From NCBI GenBank assembly GCA_902772085.1, contig CACXZL010000120.1:1-6003 (forward strand): DNA of 6,003 nt, read 5' to 3'. Numbering within the stretch: position 1 is the stretch's first letter; each line of letters begins with the position of its first letter. A program made the position numbers and the translations under genes. Source of the stretch: an uncultured Coriobacteriaceae bacterium (GTDB taxonomy: Bacteria; Actinomycetota; Coriobacteriia; Coriobacteriales; Atopobiaceae). Of the stretch, positions 1 to 5,661 are shown in pieces. Under the pieces are notes generated by a model. The model saw only the letters and a program-made list of their open reading frames with translations. It did not search any database and had not been told where the DNA came from.

Positions 1-1632
1 GCACGCCAAAAGCCAAGACGCAGGAAGCCTCAGGCAAAGAAGGCACGCACGCAATGCTCGCCCGAGCCTGCCGCGGTGGCGGCGCCACCTGCCCGTACGG
101 CGACGACGCCGGTCGTCGCGAAGGCGCCGGTGGCGGGCACGCGGCCTGGCGATGGCGCAGAGGGCTACGAACTGCCACCCCTCTCGATGCTGAGTTCGAA
201 TCCCAACTCAGCCGGAACTGCCAGCAGCGTGGAGGAGCTTGACGAGACGATGGTGCGGCTGCAGGGCACGCTGCACGAGTTCGGGCTGACGAGCCGTGTG
301 GTGGACTACGTCGCGGGCCCCATCGTGACCACGTTCCGCGTCGAGATGGGAGAGGGAGAACGCGTGAGCCGCATCCGCAACCTCGAGGACGACATAGCCC
401 TCACGCTCGCTGCGGAGAAGGTGCGCATCTTCGCCCCCATACCGGGGACCTCCTTCGTGGGCATCGAGATCCCAAACAAGACGCGTCAGAACGTGCATCT
501 CGGCGACGTGCTGCCCTACGCGAGCGGCGGTCCGCTCGAGGTGGCGATTGGGCGCGATTCGAGCGGCGGGCCCGTGGTCGCAGACATCTCCAAGATGCCG
601 CACATGCTCGTGGCAGGCACCACGGGCTCGGGAAAGTCGGTGATGATCAACTCCATGATCATGTCGCTGCTCATGCGCACGTCGCCCAAGCAGGTGCGTC
701 TGATCATGATCGACCCGAAGCGCGTGGAGTTCAGCTGCTACAACGGCCTCCCGCATCTCTACGTGCCGGTCGTCACGGAGCCTCGCCAGGCGGCGAGTGC
801 GCTGCAGTGGGCCGTGTCCGAGATGGAGCGCAGGCTCAAGGTGTTTGAGCGAGCCGGCGCCCGCGAGGTCAACGTGTACAACCGCATGATCGCCCAAGGC
901 AAGTTCGACGACATGGAGCATCCGCCGGAGCACATGCCGTATATCGTCGTCATCATAGACGAGCTCTCCGACCTCATGATGGTCGCGGGAAAGGACGTGG
1001 AGGCCTCCATCGTCCGCATCGCCCAGCTCGCGCGTGCCGCCGGCATCCACCTCGTCATAGCCACGCAGCGTCCCTCGGCAAACGTCGTGACGGGCCTCAT
1101 AAAGTCAAACATCGACAATCGCGTGGCGCTCAAGGTCTCCTCGGGCATCGACTCGCGCGTCATCTTGGACGAGACCGGCGCCGAGCGGCTGCTGGGCAAC
1201 GGCGACATGCTCTTTAAGTACCGTGGATTGAATATGCAGCGCGTGCTGGGATGCTACACTTCGGACTCAGAGATAAACGACGTGGTGGACTTCATACGCA
1301 ACCAAGCTGAGCCGGACTACCATGAGGAGATTCTCTCGGCTGTGGTACCCGGGCAGGCCGGTCCGGCCGCACGCGCCGCGGGAGAGGACGACGACGACCC
1401 CTTGGTCTGGGAGGCAGCGCAGATCGTGGTGGAATCGCGACTGGGATCGACCTCCGGACTCCAGCGTCGGCTCAAGGTGGGCTATGCGCGGGCAGGCCGC
1501 ATCATGGACATGCTGGAGGCGAGGGGCGTGGTGGGCCCTCCGGACGGGTCGAAGCCTCGCGAGGTCTTGTTGGACGAAGACGGGCTTGAGGAGCTGCGCA
1601 TACAAGAGGCCAAGTATCGAGAGGTCGTGTAG
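1..1632 (+). CDS. ftsK: DNA translocase FtsK/SpoIIIE family, 5'-truncated by window edge
   Basis: Septum-located ATP-driven pump that moves double-stranded DNA and helps clear and segregate the chromosome terminus at division. The frame is open from base 1 to the TAG at 1630, so the gene begins upstream; the GTG at 76 lies in a low-complexity A/P/K/R linker and is probably not the start. In order: linker (about 1-220), the alpha/beta RecA-like motor with Walker A GTTGSGKS (616-639), Walker B VVIIDE (946-963), ATQRPS (1060-1077) and LLGNGDMLF (1189-1215), an acidic spacer, then the C-terminal winged-helix gamma domain (about 1396-1572; GSTSGLQRRLKVGYARAGRIMD-like). In known family members gamma reads polar chromosome sequences (KOPS/SRS). 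The N-terminal membrane spans expected of the family are not in the window. The next gene starts 3 bases after the stop. Family assignment is very secure; whether it is called FtsK or SpoIIIE is convention. Confidence 0.97.
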   Translation, partial: ARQKPRRRKPQAKKARTQCSPEPAAVAAPPARTATTPVVAKAPVAGTRPGDGAEGYELPPLSMLSSNPNSAGTASSVEELDETMVRLQGTLHEFGLTSRVVDYVAGPIVTTFRVEMGEGERVSRIRNLEDDIALTLAAEKVRIFAPIPGTSFVGIEIPNKTRQNVHLGDVLPYASGGPLEVAIGRDSSGGPVVADISKMPHMLVAGTTGSGKSVMINSMIMSLLMRTSPKQVRLIMIDPKRVEFSCYNGLPHLYVPVVTEPRQAASALQWAVSEMERRLKVFERAGAREVNVYNRMIAQGKFDDMEHPPEHMPYIVVIIDELSDLMMVAGKDVEASIVRIAQLARAAGIHLVIATQRPSANVVTGLIKSNIDNRVALKVSSGIDSRVILDETGAERLLGNGDMLFKYRGLNMQRVLGCYTSDSEINDVVDFIRNQAEPDYHEEILSAVVPGQAGPAARAAGEDDDDPLVWEAAQIVVESRLGSTSGLQRRLKVGYARAGRIMDMLEARGVVGPPDGSKPREVLLDEDGLEELRIQEAKYREVV

Positions 1633-1635
1633 CTC

Positions 1636-3219
1636 ATGGATCGCCCATTGTTTAGTGACATGCTTGCCGATCGACGCAGGCAGCTCGGGTACTCCATACC
1701 CCAGGCCGCTCGCGTGCTGCGGCTTCGCGAGGACGTCCTCGTCGCGTTCGAGGAAGGCGATTTCGAGATGATGCCGAAGAGCGGCTACGCCCAGGGCATG
1801 CTCTCGTCATATGCGCGCTATCTTGGACTTGACGCGAGCGTGATCGTGGACACATATGCCAGGGACTACGAGCGCTATCGGCGAGAGCAGCGCCGGCGCG
1901 GAGGCTCCGGCAGAGGATCGCGGCGTGGCCTGCAGGGATCCATGGGCACGGGGGTCGGTCAGCCCTATGTGGGCTCCCGTGGTCTCTTGCCGACGTCGGG
2001 GGGGCCTGCGGGAGACATGGGCTCGTTCGCCACGACGCGCGTGAGGACGAGAAGCGGGTCCTCGCCCCATACAAATGTGGGCGAGGAGGGCTACTCCTAC
2101 GACAGCTCCAGCTATCCGCAGGGCAGACCGTACACCGCACGGACTCCGTCGCAGGCGCTCAGGTCGGGCAGCTCCCGATCGTCGAGGCGCAGGAGCGACA
2201 TAACCACCATGGACCTCGAGGGATATGACGACGACCTGAGGCTCGGCACCGATGCCACGCCATACGAGGCCGCGTCCACGCGCAGGGGAAGGCGGTCCTC
2301 ACGCAACATCTCGAGCGCTCGCCGGCCGCGCATAGAGCGACAGGCTGACCGAAATGCCCGCAGGAGAGGCGACCGAGACCGCGCGTCGGGCCGGAGGGGC
2401 CAGCGGGGTTCGTTCGCCGAGTCGGTGTTTGCGGGCGCCTTCTCCCACATAGGTGCCATAGTGGCCGTCATCGTGGTCATCGCGCTTTCGCTGATCATCA
2501 TATTCTCCGCGAACTCCTGCATCCGACAAGACACCGACGCCGCCCGTACCGTGCCCGTCTCCGAGGCGAGGCGCGAGGCGAAGTCGTCGGACACCGGATC
2601 TGTCTCCACCGACTCGTCTGGCTCGGGCGTGAGCTCGACAAGCGCCACCTCGGATGCCACGGCGACCTCATCTGTCGCCAGCGAGAAGGAGACGAGCGTC
2701 TCGGTGTCCGTCGCGGACGGCGCGGTCACGTGGCTCGAGGTGGAGTGCGACGGAAAGAGCGACGTGGCCCAGACGATCACCGGGCCATGGCAGAAGACCT
2801 ATACCGTGGAGCAGGCCATCACCATCCAAGCGGGGGATACCACGGCGGTCTCGGTCGTGCAGAACGGAAGGCAGGTGCAGTTCGAGTCCATGGCCTCCGG
2901 CATCGGCAGCATACGCATCCAAGGAAGCGGAAAGAGCGTCGCCAGCACCTCTTCCTCCAGCTCGTCCTCCTCGTCGTCTTCCGCAAAGAGCGACGTCAAG
3001 GACGGCGCGGGCGACATGGACGCGAGCGTCGAGACCGGGACGGGCGAGAAGAACGAGACCGGCAAGACCGCGACTGTGACGAGCAACAAAAACAACACCT
3101 CGTCAAGTTCATCGTCCAGCTCGAACGGATCGTCAGCCAAGATGGGCAACGCCGCAAACGGCGGCGGCGACGGGGGCGGTGCGACGCAGACGGGCACAGA
3201 GGGTACGGCAGGGTACTGA
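1636..3219 (+). CDS. RodZ-like membrane protein: HTH_25 domain, long basic linker, one TM, DUF4115-type domain, Ser-rich tail
   Basis: 527 residues, probable type II membrane protein. Residues about 6-75 match the RodZ/YmfM helix-turn-helix (LGYSIPQAARVL, AFEEGDF at 37-43, then YAQGMLSSYARYLGLD at 51-66); in RodZ this fold contacts MreB rather than chiefly DNA. Residues about 85-271 form an Arg/Ser/Gly-rich, probably disordered linker. One membrane span lies at about 272-291 (IGAIVAVIVVIALSLIIIF). Outside, residues about 354-432 resemble the DUF4115 beta domain (VTWLEVECDG, then TITIQAGD-like strands). The tail (436-527) is low complexity with runs of 11 Ser (439-449) and 8 Ser (489-496). E. 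coli RodZ is about 337 residues, so this one is long because of linker and tail. The start ATG follows the ftsK stop by 3 bases, with GAGAGG at 1619-1624 as a modest ribosome site. The role in cell shape is inferred from the family; an MreB partner cannot be checked here. Confidence 0.85.
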   Translation: MDRPLFSDMLADRRRQLGYSIPQAARVLRLREDVLVAFEEGDFEMMPKSGYAQGMLSSYARYLGLDASVIVDTYARDYERYRREQRRRGGSGRGSRRGLQGSMGTGVGQPYVGSRGLLPTSGGPAGDMGSFATTRVRTRSGSSPHTNVGEEGYSYDSSSYPQGRPYTARTPSQALRSGSSRSSRRRSDITTMDLEGYDDDLRLGTDATPYEAASTRRGRRSSRNISSARRPRIERQADRNARRRGDRDRASGRRGQRGSFAESVFAGAFSHIGAIVAVIVVIALSLIIIFSANSCIRQDTDAARTVPVSEARREAKSSDTGSVSTDSSGSGVSSTSATSDATATSSVASEKETSVSVSVADGAVTWLEVECDGKSDVAQTITGPWQKTYTVEQAITIQAGDTTAVSVVQNGRQVQFESMASGIGSIRIQGSGKSVASTSSSSSSSSSSSAKSDVKDGAGDMDASVETGTGEKNETGKTATVTSNKNNTSSSSSSSSNGSSAKMGNAANGGGDGGGATQTGTEGTAGY

Positions 3220-3232
3220 GATAGCGACATTT

Positions 3233-3237
3233 GGAGG
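3233..3237 (+). promoter_or_regulatory. Ribosome-binding site of rimO
   Basis: GGAGG, 9 bases ahead of the ATG at 3247, is a strong Shine-Dalgarno match and fixes the rimO start. It lies in the only short gap (27 bases) between the four upstream genes. I see no promoter or terminator hairpin in that gap. Confidence 0.8.
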
Positions 3238-3246
3238 AATCCTACG

Positions 3247-4647
3247 ATGAGTGTGACGTACGAGAGGCGAAAGGTACCACAGGCGCAGGGATCGCGGCGG
3301 GGCGGCGAGGCGCCAAGATGCTACTTTCTCACGTTGGGCTGCGCAAAGAACGAGGTGGATACCGACCGTATGCGCGCCCTGCTCACGAGGGCCGGATTTG
3401 TGGCCAGCGAGGACGCGCGCGATGCGGATGTCGCTCTTATAAACACCTGCTCGTTTCTCGCGGCGGCGACGCAGGAGTCCATAGAGGCGACGCTGCAGCT
3501 GGCACAGGAGAGAGACGAGGGCATCGGGAATCTCCCCATCGTGATGTGCGGCTGCGTTCCCTCGCGGTATGGGGAGGAGCTCGAGGACGAGCTCCCCGAG
3601 GTGGCCGCGTTCGTTCCGGTGCAGGAAGAGGGGCGGATCGTCGAGGTGGTCTCCGACGTGCTCGGCCTCGTGACGCCCATGTCGCCGCAGGGGACCATGT
3701 CCCCCCTGCGCACCATAGAGGGCGCATCGGCCTATGTGAAGATCTCAGATGGTTGCGATCGCTTCTGCGCGTTTTGCGCCATACCGTACATCAGAGGCGC
3801 GTACTTCTCGCGCCCCGCAGCAGACATCTGCTCCGAAGTGCACCATCTCATGGAGGGAGGCGTGCGCGAGATCGTGCTCATCGGCCAGGATACGGGCGTC
3901 TGGGGCGCCGACTTGGACGAGCGAAGGGACCTCGCCTGGCTTCTGGAAGAGGTTTCCCGCGAGGTGCGACCCTACGGTGGCTGGGTCCGCGTGCTCTATC
4001 TGCAGCCCGAGGGGATGACCGAGAGGCTCATTGCCGCCCTTCGCGACATCCCCGAGGTGCTTCCCTACATAGACATCCCCATCCAGCATTGCAACGAGCG
4101 CATGCTCTCACGCATGGGGCGTGGTGGGTCTCGCGACGAACTCGCGTCGTTGTTTGCGCGGCTGAGGGAACAGATTCCCGGCATGGTGCTCCGGTCGACG
4201 GGCATGGTGGGATTTCCGGGCGAAACCGAGGAAGAGGCGGACGAATTGGTGGACTTTGTCGAAGAGGTCGGCTTCGACTACACGTCCGTCTTCGCGTACT
4301 CCCAGGAAGACGGTACGGCGGCGGCGGAGATGCCAGACCAGATCGACGAGGAGACGAAGCTCGAGCGGACGCAGCGGCTCATGGACGTCGCGGAGCAGCT
4401 GGGCTTCCAGGCGACCGCGCGTCATGTGGGCGAGGTGGTCGACGTCATCATAGACGGCGTGGAGCGCACGGACGAGGGTACCGAGCTCATAGGGCACGCC
4501 TGGTTCCAGGCGCCCGACAGCGACGGGGCGGTGCACATCGAGTCGGGCGAGGCCGCGGTGGGCGACATCGTCACCTGTCGGCTCGTGGACTCCTTCTGCT
4601 ATGAGCTCGTGGGGACCATCGTCGAAGATGCCGAGGAGGTGGCGTAG
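3247..4647 (+). CDS. rimO: Ribosomal protein uS12 (S12) methylthiotransferase RimO
   Basis: Radical-SAM enzyme that adds a methylthio group to the conserved aspartate of ribosomal protein S12, using S-adenosylmethionine and two 4Fe-4S clusters. 466 residues. The N-terminal MTTase (UPF0004) domain carries cluster cysteines C32 (LGCAKNEVD, the RimO-type signature rather than the MiaB-type LGCQMNEYDSE), C68 (INTC) and C103 (CGCVPSRY). The radical-SAM core has C170-x3-C174-x2-C177 (GCDRFCAFCAIP), followed by LYLQPEGMT and DIPIQHCNERML. The C-terminal TRAM domain (about 391-461) contains the RimO-like QAPDSDGAVHI stretch. The length is slightly above the usual 430-450 because about 24 polar residues precede the first strand (RCYFLTLGC). 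It follows the rodZ-like gene by 27 bases and abuts pgsA. MiaB and MtaB paralogues are the alternatives; the LGCAKN and DGAVHI motifs favour RimO. Confidence 0.95.
   Translation: MSVTYERRKVPQAQGSRRGGEAPRCYFLTLGCAKNEVDTDRMRALLTRAGFVASEDARDADVALINTCSFLAAATQESIEATLQLAQERDEGIGNLPIVMCGCVPSRYGEELEDELPEVAAFVPVQEEGRIVEVVSDVLGLVTPMSPQGTMSPLRTIEGASAYVKISDGCDRFCAFCAIPYIRGAYFSRPAADICSEVHHLMEGGVREIVLIGQDTGVWGADLDERRDLAWLLEEVSREVRPYGGWVRVLYLQPEGMTERLIAALRDIPEVLPYIDIPIQHCNERMLSRMGRGGSRDELASLFARLREQIPGMVLRSTGMVGFPGETEEEADELVDFVEEVGFDYTSVFAYSQEDGTAAAEMPDQIDEETKLERTQRLMDVAEQLGFQATARHVGEVVDVIIDGVERTDEGTELIGHAWFQAPDSDGAVHIESGEAAVGDIVTCRLVDSFCYELVGTIVEDAEEVA
4633..4639 (+). promoter_or_regulatory. Ribosome-binding site of pgsA, inside the rimO 3' end
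   Basis: GAGGAGG lies in the last codons of rimO, 8 bases before the pgsA ATG at 4648. Because the rimO TAG (4645-4647) is directly followed by that ATG, ribosomes finishing rimO are well placed to start pgsA, which suggests translational coupling. Confidence 0.8.
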
Positions 4648-5253
4648 ATGCCGAAGGGACGTGTGAATCAAAGCATTTGGACACCTGCAAATATCGTGAC
4701 TGTCATCAGGGTGGCCGCCCTGCCGCTGTGGCTCCTCTTGGCCCAGCTTTCGGCTCCGGCCACCGACTCGGTGTCAATAAGCTCGGTTGTCGTATTCGTT
4801 CTCTACGTGCTGATCTCGCTTACCGACAAGCTCGACGGATACTTGGCCAGAAGCAGGAACGAGGTGTCTTCCTTCGGGCAGTTCCTCGACCCCATCGCCG
4901 ACAAGCTCGCCGTGACGGTGGCGCTCTGCTATCTCCTTGAGTCGGACCTCACCAACTCATGGGTGTTGCTCGTCATCCTCTCGCGCGAGTTCCTCGTAAG
5001 CGGCCTGCGCATGGTCGTCGCGAGCAAGGGGGTGGTGGTGCCTGCGTCGAACCTCGGAAAGTGGAAGACTGCGATCACCATGGTGTCCATCTGCAGCCTC
5101 CTTCTGGTCATGGCGTTGCCACAGGGAGTCTTCGCCGACCGCCTTCATCTTGCAGGCAACGTCGGCATGGCGATAGCCCTCGTTCTGACCGCGTGGTCCG
5201 GGGTGGACTATTTCATGAAGTGTTGGCCATATGTCATAGGGAAGCGGAGCTAG
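4648..5253 (+). CDS. pgsA: CDP-diacylglycerol--glycerol-3-phosphate 3-phosphatidyltransferase (PGP synthase)
   Basis: Membrane enzyme that makes phosphatidylglycerophosphate and CMP from CDP-diacylglycerol and sn-glycerol-3-phosphate, the committed step to phosphatidylglycerol and cardiolipin. 201 residues, the usual family length. The full CDP-alcohol phosphotransferase signature D-x2-D-G-x2-A-R-x8-G-x3-D-x3-D is present: D60, D63, G64, A67, R68, G77, D81, D85. These aspartates bind metal and include the catalytic base in characterised relatives. SREFLVSGLR (112-121) and GKWKT (137-141) are typical of PgsA rather than phosphatidylserine or phosphatidylinositol phosphate synthases. Hydrophobic stretches near 14-36, 43-58, 87-97, 103-111, 142-157 and 166-183 fit a multi-span integral membrane protein. 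It directly abuts rimO and is the last gene of the apparent operon. No clear hairpin-plus-T-run terminator follows it. Confidence 0.95.
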   Translation: MPKGRVNQSIWTPANIVTVIRVAALPLWLLLAQLSAPATDSVSISSVVVFVLYVLISLTDKLDGYLARSRNEVSSFGQFLDPIADKLAVTVALCYLLESDLTNSWVLLVILSREFLVSGLRMVVASKGVVVPASNLGKWKTAITMVSICSLLLVMALPQGVFADRLHLAGNVGMAIALVLTAWSGVDYFMKCWPYVIGKRS

Positions 5254-5486
5254 CGTCTCTGCGCGATGCAAGTGGGGCGGACGTGACGTACGAGGCGTGC
5301 GCGTAGCCTCATCGGGCATGCCACGGGCGCTGGAGTCACGGTGGGTGCGGCAGGGTCCTGCACGGGTGGCCGCTCGAAGGGGAACTGAGGGAACGATTGT
5401 AAGGGCTCTTCAAGACTTATGATGATTCGGTAGAGAGAAACGTCTCAAATCAGCTCGTGCACGTGATGAACGTTCAAACTTTTTTC

Positions 5487-5503
5487 CGAATCGCCCCCTT
5501 GCT
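5487..5503 (+). repeat. Imperfect direct repeat, copy 1
   Basis: CGAATCGCCCCCTTGCT here resembles CGGATTCGCCCCTTGCT at 5566-5582, about 80 bases downstream. They differ by one substitution and single-base shifts in the T and C runs. The AT-richer surroundings make this unlike the adjoining coding sequence. The function is unknown; it could be a protein-binding site or the remains of a duplication. Confidence 0.5.
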
Positions 5504-5535
5504 CGTAGATGTGGCGCATGATGTGGATTTGGGTG

Positions 5536-5548
5536 CGCACTATGTGCG
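5536..5548. repeat. Short perfect inverted repeat between the two direct-repeat copies
   Basis: CGCAC-TAT-GTGCG: five-base arms with a three-base centre. It could be an operator for a dimeric regulator or a small hairpin in RNA. It is not followed by a T-run on either strand, so it is not a standard terminator. An alternative pairing, GCGCA (5514-5518) with TGCGC (5534-5538), would compete with it. An inverted repeat this short could arise by chance. Confidence 0.4.
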
Positions 5549-5565
5549 AGATGGGTGCGAGTTTG

Positions 5566-5582
5566 CGGATTCGCCCCTTGCT
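5566..5582 (+). repeat. Imperfect direct repeat, copy 2
   Basis: CGGATTCGCCCCTTGCT, partner of the copy at 5487-5503. Its end overlaps TGC-TAGAAT (5579-5587), which looks like an extended -10 element, so the copy may lie in a second recA promoter. Copy 1 does not carry the TAGAAT part. Confidence 0.5.
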
Positions 5583-5587
5583 AGAAT
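5579..5587 (+). promoter_or_regulatory. Possible second, upstream recA promoter (extended -10 only)
   Basis: TGC followed by TAGAAT matches the extended -10 pattern TGn-TATAAT with one mismatch in the hexamer. No good -35 lies 16-18 bases upstream. A transcript from here would start near 5594, ahead of the LexA site. Two recA promoters are known in mycobacteria, but I did not find the mycobacterial SOS-independent promoter motif here. This is a weak call. Confidence 0.25.
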
Positions 5588-5601
5588 CTTGGTACTTTCC
5601 C

Positions 5602-5630
5602 TTGCAACGAACGAGTGTTCGTTGTATGAT
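5602..5630 (+). promoter_or_regulatory. recA promoter
   Basis: -35 TTGCAA (5602-5607, 4 of 6 to TTGACA) and -10 TATGAT (5625-5630, 5 of 6 to TATAAT) are separated by exactly 17 bases. Transcription should start near 5637, giving an untranslated leader of about 25 bases that contains the recA ribosome site. The LexA box lies within the spacer, as expected for an SOS gene. Confidence 0.8.
5605..5624. promoter_or_regulatory. LexA operator (SOS box) of recA
   Basis: Core CGAAC-GAGT-GTTCG at 5608-5621 is a perfect match to the Gram-positive/actinobacterial LexA consensus CGAAC-N4-GTTCG. The symmetry extends to eight-base arms, CAACGAAC and GTTCGTTG, around the GAGT centre. Bound LexA would cover the -35/-10 spacer and block RNA polymerase. 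RecA-stimulated LexA self-cleavage after DNA damage would relieve the block, so recA is likely SOS-induced. LexA itself is not in the window. Confidence 0.93.
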
Positions 5631-5652
5631 AACAAAACCAAAGAAACAGAAA

Positions 5653-5657
5653 GGGAG
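5653..5657 (+). promoter_or_regulatory. Ribosome-binding site of recA
   Basis: GGGAG (its GGAG pairs with the 16S rRNA tail) ends 4 bases before the ATG at 5662. It decides the start: another in-frame ATG at 5626 lies inside the promoter -10 hexamer, upstream of the expected transcript start, and so cannot be used from this promoter. Confidence 0.75.
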
Positions 5658-5661
5658 TACC

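Larger units (their letters stand above)
5254..5601. other. Gene-free stretch between pgsA and the recA promoter
   Basis: I see no supported gene here on either strand. The short open frames present have no recognisable motifs, lack good ribosome sites, or overlap the recA promoter. The first half (to about 5390) is GC-rich like the genes; the second half is visibly more A/T-rich. It contains a weak stem GAGGC (5292-5296)/GCCTC (5306-5310) with no following T-run, an 8-base palindrome GAACGTTC (5468-5475), a run of six T (5480-5485), an imperfect direct repeat and a short perfect inverted repeat (listed separately). In many Gram-positive bacteria cinA sits between pgsA and recA; no trace of it is recognisable. 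Confidence 0.7.

Noticed and set aside
76..242. Start of the translocase gene at GTG 76
   Set aside because: The frame is open back to base 1 and the segment is a typical low-complexity linker; the family needs membrane spans further upstream.
208..1050. A 280-codon open frame antisense to ftsK
   Set aside because: The His/Arg/Asp-rich composition mirrors the codon bias of ftsK, and there are no motifs. The sense strand clearly codes for the FtsK motor.
2509..2520. Lipoprotein signal ending at Cys295 of the RodZ-like protein
   Set aside because: The cysteine follows a mid-protein membrane span after about 270 cytoplasmic residues, and the preceding residues (SANSC) do not fit the lipobox.
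3231..4604. A 457-codon open frame overlapping rimO in another frame
   Set aside because: It begins at a TTG next to the rimO ribosome site, is rich in Arg/Gly/His as expected of a GC-rich shadow frame, and has no recognisable motif. rimO in the other frame has all family motifs.
5292..5310. GAGGC/GCCTC stem as a terminator after pgsA
   Set aside because: Only five base pairs with a nine-base loop and no T-run after it; not convincing as an intrinsic terminator.
5451..5485. Six-T run at 5480-5485 as an intrinsic terminator
   Set aside because: The only upstream symmetries (CGTGCACG and GAACGTTC) are palindromes without loops, so no stable hairpin abuts the T-run.
5626..5661. In-frame upstream ATG that would extend RecA by 12 residues
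   Set aside because: It lies inside the -10 hexamer, upstream of the predicted transcript start. The ATG at 5662 has a proper ribosome site.
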